A stretch of DNA of 64,000 nt. It comes from Setoptus koraiensis. Its lineage: Eukaryota > Arthropoda. The notes beneath the pieces are model-generated. The model saw nothing but the letters and a program-made list of their open reading frames with translations. It ran no database searches and was not told where the DNA came from. The stretch lies in assembly GCA_048013815.1 (NCBI GenBank), contig CM106586.1:19778001-19842000 (forward strand), read 5' to 3'. Positions 1 through 11,300 of the stretch are shown here, piece by piece. The position numbers were made by a program, and so were the translations under genes. The number at the start of each line of letters is the position of its first letter. Within the stretch, counting starts at the first letter, position 1.

Positions 1-92
1 TGGTTGCTCGGCTCTGCTCGTCTCGTCTTGGTTGCTCGGCTTCTCGGCTCGGCTGCCCGGCTCGGCTGCCCGGCTCGGCTGCTAATCGTTCG

Positions 93-230
93 GCCCTATC
101 ACGAGCCCTATTACGAGCCCTATTACGAGCTCTGTGATGAGCCCGATTATGAGCCCTGTTGAGCCCTATTAAGAGCCTTACTGAGCCCTATTAAGAACTT
201 TATGGAGCCCTATTACGAGCCCTATTATAA
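93..230. repeat. Degenerate 12-nt tandem repeat
   Basis: About ten imperfect copies of gagccctattac follow each other. A separate GC-richer 12-nt array (ctcggctgcccgg type) precedes it at about 46-82. No coding meaning is apparent. Confidence 0.7.
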
Positions 231-1044
231 GACTGGCTAAACTCACAATTGTCAGTGGCTGATTAACCGACAAAACGATTCTGTCGTCTGTGTGACGGGT
301 ATACGCCGGCGAGTGGCGTCTGCTCGCGACTCGAGTTATCTATTTATTTCGCTCGCAAGCCTGGAATGTTAAATCTCGTTCGAGTTCTCTCTTGTGAATG
401 AAATGTTGAAATCGCTTGAAATATCAATGTTCGCACAGGCTGATAACGATGGCTTGAAAATTGAATGAAATTGTTGCAATGGTAGTAGCCGGGCTTGGCA
501 AACGTCGCTTGTTGCTGGATATTTGATATGACGGTTGCCTCTTGCGCGGTGCTTGTTAGCAGACTGTGTCGAGCTGGATGAGAGTTGTTTGTTGTTGTTA
601 TCAAATGACGTGCATAATTGTTGTCGGATACACTCAAACAAACGCACACACACACACACTCACTCGAACAAACAGATCAGCAACAACAGACGGAGGAAGA
701 ACGAAGAAAGTGATCTACAAATTCATTTATATTAGACAATCTCAAACAATTTGTGTAAATCACACACACACACGGCGACTCGAACGAGAGCGACAGCAAG
801 CCAAACAGATCAACTTGTTTCGCTTACAAACAACCTGTCAAGCTGCCGTTTGCCAATGCCGTCGCTGCTGGCTCGATGCAACCACCGACTACCGTTGCCG
901 CACCTGTGCGAACGCTGTGAATAACAGGATAAGTGATGCCCAAAAGCTGATAAATCAGCAGCTCGACTTGTGGCTGGCGCCCGAATGAGATGATTTGTTT
1001 TGTTTGTCGATGGTCGTTGTTTGTCGTTGGCTGTCACTGTCGCT

Positions 1045-1215
1045 GTTCGCTCGTTCGCTTCTTCACCTGTTCGCTGCTTCACCTGTTTGCCTGTTCGCTT
1101 GTTCGGCTGTTCGCTTCTTTGCCTGTTCGGCTGTTCGCTTCTTTGCCTGTTCGGCTGTTCGCTTCTTTGTTTCGTCACTTGTTCGCTTCTTTGATTCTTC
1201 GCTTGCTCGCCTGTT
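1045..1215. repeat. 24-nt tandem repeat array
   Basis: Imperfect copies of a 24-nt unit built from cctgttcggctgttcgcttc plus ctttg. The repeat keeps several frames open on both strands, including an Arg/Ser/Glu/Gln-rich minus-strand frame, so that frame is a by-product and not a gene. Confidence 0.75.
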
Positions 1216-1763
1216 CGCTTGTTAGTCGCTGGCTGCCGGTGGCTTATGAGTTCCTTGACTCGCTCGCTGGTCTTGGCATGTGTGGTGCCATACATGTACA
1301 CACTTGTGAATTGTTGTTGTTTGCTTGCGGTTTAGACGCACACACAGTGTTGTTGTTGATGGGTCGCTTGTCACATCGTCGAGCGTGTCGATTGAGATAA
1401 TTGAGCCGGGGGTGACACAGTGGCAGCGCCCGTCATAGGTCTCAATGTGTTTGTCTGGATCTGTCTGTTCGTACGAATCTGCTTGCTTGCGACTGTCGCA
1501 ACTCCAAAACTGATTTGACCCCACTGCCCGTTGCGGCCGACATTCAAATGGCCGAGCGCTATTCGAGTGTGGATATCAATTTGTGTGCCGCGATATATAA
1601 CGCGGCGCGCCACGAGCCACAATATGTAACCAGCGCGGCCTATAGTCGCGTACGTGCTGGCACACTTGCACAACAAGACGCTGGTCACTTCGCGCGCGCG
1701 TTGGTCCCCTGTATCTATATAGCGTGTGTGTGTGTGTGCATATAACGGGCACGTAGCGGTAAT

Positions 1764-1781
1764 GCGCGCGCGCGCGCGCGC
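1764..1781. repeat. (CG)n run
   Basis: An uninterrupted alternating CG tract, about 40 nt downstream of a GT run. Alternating purine-pyrimidine tracts like this can adopt Z-DNA; whether this one does is unknown. Confidence 0.8.
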
Positions 1782-3390
1782 AAACCAGAATAGCGGCGCA
1801 TGTGCCGTCCGGTCACTTACAAGTTGTAAGTTACAACAACCGCTGTGGGCCTTGGTCGCTGGCAACTAAACAAATTGAATGAGCCAACTTGATCTCAAGC
1901 GCACAGTTGACACAGGCAGCACGCGCTGCCCGACGACACGAAGACGAAATGACGGTGCAAATCGCTCGATCAATGGCGCTCGCCATCCATCAATTTGTTT
2001 GTTTGTCTCTGTTTGTCTCTGTTTGCGCGGCGCGTGCTGCTCGCTGCGCGGGCACGGCCCGTCCCCCCACGTGCCACGAGCCTCGAGTCACAAGCCACGA
2101 GCCCCCGTGTGAGAGCGCCCCGTGCGGCGAGGCGGGCCGCGCCGCGTCAGAAACGAGCGACAAGTGCCACATCCGCTGTGGCTCGCGCCGGCGATAATGG
2201 CAACCCGTGCAGAATGTGCACTGCAGATGATAACTCGTGCATACAATGCAACTCGTGTGCATAACGTTCGATCGGCCGCGTTGACTCGCAACTCGAGCCG
2301 CACGACATCAGCGGTTGTGCACACGAGCAAATCAGTTATGCTCAGGTAGCCGGCATCACGTGTGCGCGCGTTTCGCCCGCCCGTCCGCTCGTTCGACCGC
2401 CGCCCGCTCGTTCACTCGTCCACTCGTCCACCGCACGGAGCGCTCTCACACGAGGGCTCCCGTTACAGCGGCGAGAGTGGCCAAAGTGATCGCTGCGGCC
2501 CAGTTAAGAGCACGCCCTCTCGGTGGCTCAATTGAACTGAATTGAATTGCTCGTACGTGCACCGAGCCATCGCGAAATGTCCGTTGACATTGTCCGTTTA
2601 GCCCGCGTCCTCTGTGCCTCTCACAACGTGCGGCCCAAAGTTACATTTCGGGGCCGCACCGACCGACGCGGCGGACAAACCAGCGCGCCGGATAAACCAA
2701 CACACCGGATATATATGTGCTGTATATACACGTTGTGCTGTATGTATACTCGCGCTTGCCACCATCGAGCGTAGGTGTATTGCTAATGGGCCATGATTGA
2801 TGCGATCCGCACGCACTCACCGGCCGCCACAAACCTGTGAGCTGCACACCTTTGGCACGCCCATGCCAACTGTCATCTGGTTACATAACTGTGGTTATGT
2901 AATACACACAATGGCAACGCAACATTGTCGCTGTGTGCTGTTTGTCACGCCAGTGGTCAGCGGTTCGGTTGGTCAGCAGACAATTCGGTTGTGAGTCAGA
3001 GACGATTTGGCAGCAACAACGTTCGACGTGAGCAGCCAACCAGCAGCTAATGAATAGATTATCGGCGCCCATTGCTGTTGCGCAAGCCACGGGCGGACGC
3101 TTTATAGATTTGTTCGGCGGCCCTCTCTAGGTTTCATTGACACTTTGGGCCGATGTCGAGCCCGTTGCTTGCGTTTGCTTGCAGTTGCCTGATTGGCGAC
3201 AGCCACCACTCAGCATCGGCGGCGCCGGCCGCCATTGGCGCCGCTCAAATGGTGGCCGGCGATTCAAGTGAACCGGAAACGCCAGGTACTAATTTGCGGC
3301 GGCGGCGGCGGCGAGTTCAACGAGCACGCGTTCGCCGCCCGTGCACACATGCTCTCGGCGAACTATTAGTGGCTTGAGCGTGCCACTAAC

Positions 3391-3432
3391 AGTGACAGCG
3401 CCAACAGTAACAGCGCCAACAGTGACAGCGCT
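3391..3432. repeat. 15-nt tandem repeat
   Basis: Nearly three copies of agtgacagcgccaac. Confidence 0.75.
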
Positions 3433-4309
3433 CACGTGTTACCGGCGCCACCGATTTCCGGCGCGGACGGGATACTTCACAGCGGCTCGAGGGCAGCGTG
3501 CCCGTTGATCGGTGCCGAGAGCTGGCCGATGCGCCAATGGGGCCAGTCGGCCAGCCGGCCAGTCGGCCAAAGCCAGCGACCGCTCGGACGCGGATACGGC
3601 AGCATATAGGTGCCAGCGAGTGATGAATGGACGGCCAGACCGACCGCGAGCGGCTGGCCCGGGCCACGGTGTCAGTGGGCCTCACAATATGACAGCACCG
3701 TTATACCGTTGCCAGCTTGTAGCCAGTTTGCGGGGTCTGTGGCCAGTTTGGGCAGTTTGTAGCGGGCGGCACAACAACGGGCAGCGATGTTTCCATTTAT
3801 CTCTCGCGTTTTCGCCCATTGTGTGTGTGCGAACGGTAGTTTCGTCGGTGCGCATCCAATGAATTTCGTTCGCCCTTTGAATGTCGCTCGTTTGTTCGCT
3901 CGTCCGCGCGTTCGCTCGTTCGCGGGATGAGTTCGCTGTCGGCGAAGAGTTCGCTGTCGACTGTTCGCGGGCCCGGTTGGGCCCGGCTGGCAGCAGTCGG
4001 AGCGAGCAGAGCCAAGCGTGTGTGCGCTGCTTGCTGATGACTGCGGATGATGTAAGAGCGCGAGCATGAAATAGAGGAGCAGCAAGAGTCAAAGTGCGCA
4101 CCACTATTTATTTCGAGTCATTAAACTTGCTTGACGCTCATTGACTTGCCGTGGCAGTTGCGGCAGTCGTTGGGCGCAGCATAGTGGCGGCCACTATTAG
4201 CAGCGCTCAGCGCCGCTGCATGGCCAATGTTATATAACAACATGTCGTCGATATTGTCATCGGCGTATAGCGGTCGTTTGCGCGCTATGTGGCGCGTTTA
4301 TGGTGTGTG

Positions 4310-4398
4310 CGCACATAGCGCACACAGTGCACACAGCGCGCACTCGGGCACATAGCGCGCACTCGGGCACATAGCGCACATAGTGCACATAGCGCATA
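4310..4398. repeat. Degenerate tandem repeat, gcgcgcactcgggcacata unit
   Basis: Two exact 19-nt units flanked by shorter related words such as cacatagcgca. No coding potential. Confidence 0.7.
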
Positions 4399-5144
4399 GG
4401 GCGCCGTGCGCAAAGAGAGAGCTGTAACGGCAAACTCATTCATATTGTTGTTTCTTATTATGGTGGCGATTTGTCGGCCACTTGGCTCTTTGTTAAATGT
4501 CGGCCACTGCCAGCGGCCGGCTCCATTGTGCCGGCTAGTAAGTGTTCGCCGGCCAGCCGGCCGCCAGCAAAGTAAATTTATTCCACTTACTTTCTCGACG
4601 CGCTCGCGAGCCGGCCGAGTTCACTAATGATTCATCTAGGATGTTTCATGCTGCCTGCTCGTGTTGTCGATCATGATGATTGTGATGGTGGCTACGTGGC
4701 GAGTGACGCGCGCAAAACGTGCAACCACCATAAAGTGCGACTATATTTCGGCGCTCGTGTGCACGCGCGCTCCCGCTAATGGGCCCGCCGCCACTAACTA
4801 AAAGAGATAACAAACTGTCCACTGTGTGCCGCTGCGTAATTGTGTAACGAGGCCAACCTCTGGTACGAGCCTCTCTCATACGAGCCTCTAATATATGGAG
4901 CTCTAATGTGAGCGGGGCAAAAAGCGGCCAAAAAAGCGCCACCACTGGCACGGTCAACATTGATTAGTGAGCGCAAACACGACAACAAGTGCACGCTGGC
5001 CGGCCACGCTAGCGTCGAAGCGTCGAACATGGCGGCGTCACTGGCCGCACTGTCGGACCAGTGACGGGCCAGATATGAGCCGATGCATATGGCCAATGGG
5101 ACAAATATGCCGCCGTGTTTACCTATGTCGTCATTTGCGTACGC

Positions 5145-5186
5145 TCACTGTTCACATGTGCGAGCTCATTCACATGTGAACAGTGA
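5145..5186. repeat. Perfect 16-bp inverted repeat with 10-nt loop
   Basis: The arms tcactgttcacatgtg and cacatgtgaacagtga are exact reverse complements, separated by ten bases. The arms are long for a chance hairpin. No transposase or other gene lies nearby. Confidence 0.85.
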
Positions 5187-6677
5187 CCGAGCAACGACAA
5201 AAATTAGTTGCGCAACATTGCCTAATGTACGTCGGCTGTCTCTTTGTTTGACAAGACCAATGACTTGTCATTGTTGTTGTCCATCGCTGCGGCCACTCTT
5301 TGGCCCGCTGCGCGCTTTAAGCTGCGTTTCGCGCGAGCTTCTGTGCGCACCTAGGGGCAATCGCGACCAGTGGCCGCCGATGCGACGCGCACCAACGCAA
5401 CGCGGCCAACGCAACGCGGCCAACAAAACGCGGCCAATGTAACAGTACAATGTCGCGCCGTGTTTATAGACACTAGTCACACGAACACGGGGTAAACATT
5501 GACTTTTATCATCATGGAGTTGTCATCGTGTTGTCGTCGTGCCCGTCAACTCAAACACGGCTCGCCTCGGTAGCTGGCGCGCTGTTTGCGCGCGTGCAAG
5601 CCGGGCAAACAACGCGCCAGCTATCAAGATGACAGCCGGGCCTCGCAAAGCGACGCAGGCCCAGATCAAATAGAAAAAATATACGTCCACTCCAAAAAAA
5701 GAAACATGTCGCTCTTTTTTGCTCTTGTCTCCTCGCCCTTCCAGCGGCCGGGCCCCTTTGCCCGCGTCACAAGCGCTCTCGCGAGAATACGGCCACCATT
5801 TGTAGCCACATTCGTGCCGCAGCGATGCAAACAAACTCTGCCACACAAGCCCAGCTGCCAGTGGAGTGGCTGTCGGGCGACTTCGGGGGCCGCGACGTTC
5901 GCGTTCTTTGTGTGTCCGATCATCAATTGACACAAGAGTAGATTCTGTTCCAGTGGCACCAGTCACAACAAGCGAATTGTGCCTCGTGTAATCCGAGCAA
6001 ACAACCCATAAGCAGCGGATAACTTTCGCAAATTTTGCTTTCGGTCTCACTGGTGGCTCGTTCTCACTGGTGGCTCGTTCTCGCTCAATGTTTGTTTGCC
6101 GTCATCATGCCAACACGCACCCAACAGTAGTGACGGCAGTAGTGGTGCCAGTGAAGCTATCATCATTTGCGAACATTCTTCAAAAACATTCCCCCCCCCC
6201 CACACACACTAATGTAATGCATACGCTTATGGGCTCTTTGTTTGGCCTCGCTGGACCACTCTGCAACGGTCGCACGGCTTATGAGCCAGTCCATCAACAA
6301 TTGTGGTCCTTTGGACCGTGGACGGGCCCGTCTTTTCAAGCGACCCTACAGTCGTGTAAGTGGCCTTGCAACGCCAAACAATTCAATTATCCTTTATTAC
6401 AATGCCAGTGTTGCAATTAGGCGCGTTTGAATTTGGCGCTTTGCGCAACCAATGGCCAGGCATCTGCGCACCGGAAAATCGTTCTGGCGCAGCCTGCATG
6501 CCGCCGCTGCACACATGCATTTATGCATTTTGAAATCACACTCACACTCACTGTTGTTGTTATTACACATTCATGTCGGAATTATATCCAAATTATCCCC
6601 TCTTAAACAATTAATTCGATTTATTAGATCAATCTTTCAATTTTCATTAATTACACACAATCAGCTAACACGACACT

Positions 6678-7037
6678 ATGACGTCCAAGAGAAGGAACAA
6701 TGGCAGAGCCAAGAAAGGAAGAGGACATGTCAAGCCGGTGCGTTGCACAAATTGTGCCCGTTGTGTCCCCAAGGACAAGGCCATCAAAAAATTTGTCGTC
6801 AGAAACATAGTGGAGGCGGCCGGAGTTAGGGACATAACCGAGGCATCGGTCTACGAAAGCGGTTACATATTGCCGAAACTGTACGCCAAGCTACACTACT
6901 GTGTATCGTGCGCCATTCACTCGAAAATTGTCAGAAATCGCTCCAAGGAGGACAGAAAGATCCGTGTGATCCCACCACGCTTCCCCAAGCAACCTGAGCG
7001 AGAGGCCAGGCAAGGTCCCCGAACTGTGGCTAAATAA
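6678..7037 (+). CDS. RpS26: 40S ribosomal protein S26 (eS26)
   Basis: This is a 119-residue small-subunit ribosomal protein that sits at the mRNA exit channel next to the 3' end of 18S rRNA. The N-terminus reads [16 protein letters not shown], close to the almost invariant eS26 start. The zinc-binding pairs C23/C26 and C75/C78 are present, as is the conserved [10 protein letters not shown] stretch. Length matches the family (115-119 aa). The frame is intact and intronless. Two overlapping AATAAA signals begin at 7033 and 7037, the first overlapping the TAA stop, so the 3' UTR must be very short. A pyrimidine-rich patch about 45 nt upstream of the ATG could mark the start of a TOP-type transcript, but this is weak. 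Confidence 0.97.
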   Translation: MTSKRRNNGRAKKGRGHVKPVRCTNCARCVPKDKAIKKFVVRNIVEAAGVRDITEASVYESGYILPKLYAKLHYCVSCAIHSKIVRNRSKEDRKIRVIPPRFPKQPEREARQGPRTVAK

Positions 7038-8362
7038 ATAAATTAAGAACCCAAAACTATAACGCGAAGTTCAATCGCCATAAGAATTAGGTTGCATCCA
7101 AAATTTCGTAACGAAAATTTTCATAGAAATAATAATGGTGATAATCATGTCTCGCTAGAAACGTTTTGTTTCCACCACCCACGCTTTTGCTGGACATCTT
7201 TCGTCCATTTCCTTGCAAAAATTTGCCAAATGTAACCAATGTGACAGGTAATGTGAGCATGCAGGGTGCCCCAGTTGCGCACAGCAGTGTGGCCAGGTAA
7301 CCAGTTGACCACAGGCCAACCAACTGGCAAATTTGATCGTGAGCCATGAGAGATGCCGCAGCGTAGCGACCTCTTCCGGCCCTGTCTGGAACTTCGCGAG
7401 GTTACCATTGGTCGGTGAACCAATGGCAACAAGCGGCACGCAACAGGGCGCGGTTACCCACACACACAATCGAATCTCCGACTGCCTTTAATGTTATGCA
7501 ACCATATACCAACTGTTTACCTTTACCTGTGTGGATTGTGTTTGTGTGTGTGTGTAGAGAACATCTTATGTGCTGTTTGGTGGTTGGTATGGTGATGGCT
7601 CTGCAAAACTAGTTAGCTTATAGTGTCTTGTGTTTACCTACTTCAAGTTGTTTCATGCAATTCTGACTAGTTTTCCCCGTTCGATCTCTCGGCTGTGTGT
7701 CTGTCGGTTTGTGTGTGTGTTACCAATCGAACGAGTCATGGAATGAGCGAACGTTTTGGTGATTTTTTACGAACGAACGAGAAAAGAACAAGATTAGTTA
7801 CGCTGCTGAGGCCAGCACGAAAAACAATATTAGCCGTTATATTTAATAGCGACCGTGTGTGCCTTAATTGCCTTTGGACGCTATCAGCATGGAACGATGG
7901 TAATATGACGGTAACAGCAAAATGTTGGACATGACGAGCGTTTATTTGATAATTAAAATTCTATTCCGCAGCCAGCAACAATTTGGAAGCGAACGAATCT
8001 CATAGCAACACTGACAGACACACACAAACACACACACACACACACACCCATTCGAAAATCAGCCATCCATGACAAGGTTCTTCGGACACCAAATGGAGGA
8101 GACAATTCAATCTCATGGATGCTCATCATCATCCAAATGCTGCCTTAATTATTTATTTTTCAAAATGCACAATACTATCAGAAGTGACAATAATCCAGTG
8201 CAAGACACATCGGCGAAGGCCGGTGGCCGCTGTCACGGATATTCGAGGTGCCACTGCAACCATGACAAACAATTCACCGTAGGACCATCGAAACAAAAAT
8301 GCAACAACAACAAAAAATATTCCAATATCAATTCAACTGGTAGCGGGACAGTTCAGGCAAAC
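7038..8362. other. Intergenic DNA and probable 5' leader of neurexin-IV
   Basis: No gene is recognised before neurexin-IV. A pyrimidine-rich tract ending in CAG at about 7971 looks like an acceptor of a 5'-UTR intron. It is followed by a CA microsatellite (8017-8047). The frame of neurexin-IV is already open from an ATG at 8069, 98 codons before the preferred start. Confidence 0.45.
8017..8047. repeat. (CA)n microsatellite
   Basis: An imperfect CA run in the presumed 5' leader of neurexin-IV. Confidence 0.8.
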
Positions 8363-11300
8363 ATGGCCCCATTTTCGGTGGTCAAATTACTATTGGCGCT
8401 AGTCTTAGCATTTATTCAATGCATGTCAGCAACATCGGCGGAACATTCTTGCAAGGAGCCATTGTTGCATACTAGAAATGTCAACTTGTTTGCATCATCA
8501 ATGCACGACAGTAATATGGCGCGAAGCGGTTTTAGTTCGTCAACGATACGACTAGACGGCGACCATTCCTGGATTGCTGGACAATCAGATTTTTCACAAT
8601 ATTTAACCATTGACTTGGGCAATAAATTTAACATATCCGCTATTTACACACAGGGCAGGAAGAGTACACATACCAACGAGTTTGTTCAAGAGTATCGTAT
8701 AACTTACGGTAATGACGGCAAAGATTTTCAACCCTATCGCGACAGAAATGGAAATATTAAAATATTTATGGGCAATGTCGACAATGACCGAACTAAAGAG
8801 CACGTATTTGAGCCTTCCATCATAGCCAGGTATGTTAGAATTAATCCAATTAGGTGGCACGATCGAATTGCTATGCGAGTGGGCCTGTTTGGTTGCCCCT
8901 ACGACAGCCAAACGTTTTCCTTCAATGGGGACTCTTTCGTTGACATGGATCTCAGATTTCGCACCATACACTCTATGGACACAAATGTCAACTTTAGATT
9001 TAAAACTTCCAAGGCCGACGCCAATATAATCTATGCCACAAGTGATCTGGGACACTTGATGGCCATACAACTATTAGACAACAAGTTGGTGTTCTCAATT
9101 GATCTAGCTGGAACGGGAGAAATTTACAACATTTCAGCCGGCTCACTTTTGGATGACAATTTGTGGCATGATGTCTCTATGACACGTTATGGCAATCAAA
9201 TCTATATAACATTAGACAGGGTTGTAGTGAAACAACGCATTCCCACTGATTTTTCAAAATTATTCCTAAACAATCATTTGTACATTGGTGGAATTCCTAG
9301 TTACTTATATCCCATAAATAATGCACGAATGAACTTTTCCGGATGCCTAGAAAACTTATTGATAGATGGTAACAAGATTATTAATGATTACATGCTGGAC
9401 ACACAACATTTAATTTACAGGACCATAGGCTCCATCGATAGAGAATGCCTGGAAACGGATACGGCACCTGTGAAATTCTCTACACGTGAATCATACTTAA
9501 AAATAGACGGTTATCAAATGGAACAACTTAATTGCAGTTTTGACTTTAGAACATTTGAGAAAAATGGTCTGTTACTGTCTAGTAAGTTTACATCAGACGG
9601 TCATCTTAAGCTTTATCTACGAAAGGGTAGATTTGTAATTGACATTGCCGGAATAGAAGGTCAGGTAACCATTGAACCGTATGATAGAATTCTTAACGAC
9701 GGATCCTGGCATAGCTTCAAAATTCATGCTCGAGAAAATTTAATTGAGACCTATCTAGATGGCAAACAAAGTACAACTCGTAGAAAGTTTCTATTCAAGG
9801 GCGGAAAAGAATATTTCCTAGGCGGAGGCTCAGAAAATACAATGTCAGGATTCATTGGTTGCATCCGTTTTTTGTATATTGAAGGACGCTACATTAACTT
9901 CCAAACGTTGTCAGAAGATAAGATACAAAAGTTACATCCATCGGACATTTTGTTTGAGCAATGCCAAATGATTGACAGATGCCACCCGAATCCATGCGAA
10001 CATGATGGCATCTGCGAGCAAGATTCTCAAATGTTCCAATGTAATTGCACCGAAACAGATTACCATGGAGCTGTTTGCCACGTCTCTAGATATCCTATGT
10101 CTTGTGATGCGCTTAGAATAGAAAAACCTCAGTTGAAGGAGATAAGTACTTATTTAGACGTTGATGGAAGTGGTCCCTTGGGGGCTTTTCCAGTCACATG
10201 CAGATTTATTGATAAATTAACGCAAACTATTATTCACCACAGGAGTGAAGATGAAATTAATGTGCAAGGTTTTGACAACAAAGGAAGTTTCATTCTTCCT
10301 ATAGAGTATCTCGCATCAGATAATTCTATATCGAATCTCATTGATCGCTCAAAGTCATGCTCTCAATACTTAAGTTACAAATGTTACAATGGAACCCGTC
10401 TAATGACATCAAACGGCCAATTTGACCCTGTTTCATGGTGGGTAGGAAGCAAAAACCAAAAAATGGATTACTGGGCAGGTTCACTGCCAGGTTCACTGGG
10501 ATGCAAATGCGGGTTAGACGGATCCTGCAAGGATCCAAACTATGCTTGTAATTGTGACTCACCAAATCAAGACCTTCATTCCGAACTCATAGATGATGGA
10601 ACGATAACTCAAAAAGAGCATCTGCCGGTGAAAGAGATACGTATTGGAGACACAGGAGGTACTCGCTCTGCCAAAGTACATCTAGCTGAATTGATTTGCG
10701 AAGGACATCCCCAAGAAGACGACGCAATAACATTCAGAAAAGAAGATGCGATTGTTACAATACCTGATGTCGAGCTAGCCGAGGCTACTGAGATTTACCT
10801 ACAGTTTAAGACGACTATTCCATCTGCTATTTTGATCCAAGGTGACATCACCACAAATTTGGTTGAACTTTCGTTATCGAATATGGATACGCTACAACTT
10901 AGTTTCATGTCTGGCTCTTTTGAGAAAATATCGTTGCAGGCAAAATCATTACAAAAACTGAACGACAATAACTGGCACTCAGTGTCTGTGGAGTTAAATC
11001 AAAGAGAGGCCAGATTGGTTGTTGACGGGAACATAATATCAAATCATGATATGAAATCAGACTTTAACCGTTTGACTCAAGTCAAGTCTCGATTTACTGT
11101 CGGAGGATCGAGCGAGCGCAAGGAAGGATACGTCGGTTGTATGCGTAGTTTAGAAATAGATGGAAGGCCGTATGATATATACAGACATCGCGAATCGACA
11201 TATGGCATAATAAGAGGATGTCGAGGTCGATGTCAATCAACATCCTGTTTCAATGGAGGTGTATGTATAGAACGTTATACAACCTTCGATTGCGACTGTC

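Larger units (their letters stand above)
1..6677. other. GC-rich, repeat-rich intergenic DNA, no recognised gene
   Basis: No reading frame here resembles a known family. The open frames are short, overlap in several frames at once and are rich in Arg, Ser and Cys, as expected from GC-rich low-complexity DNA. The block holds degenerate 12-nt repeats of gagccctattac type (about 93-230), a 24-nt tandem repeat (about 1045-1215), an alternating CG run (1764-1781), a GGC run (about 3297-3313), a 15-nt repeat (about 3391-3432), a repeat built on gcgcgcactcgggcacata (about 4310-4398) and a long hairpin (5145-5186). CpG and GGCC words are frequent. It could be promoter or intron DNA of a gene outside the window, but nothing in the sequence proves that. 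Confidence 0.6.

Noticed and set aside
810-1301. Minus-strand 163-codon frame rich in Arg/Ser/Glu/Gln/Pro/Asn
   Set aside because: It is produced by the 24-nt tandem repeat, which keeps several frames open; there is no domain or conserved motif.
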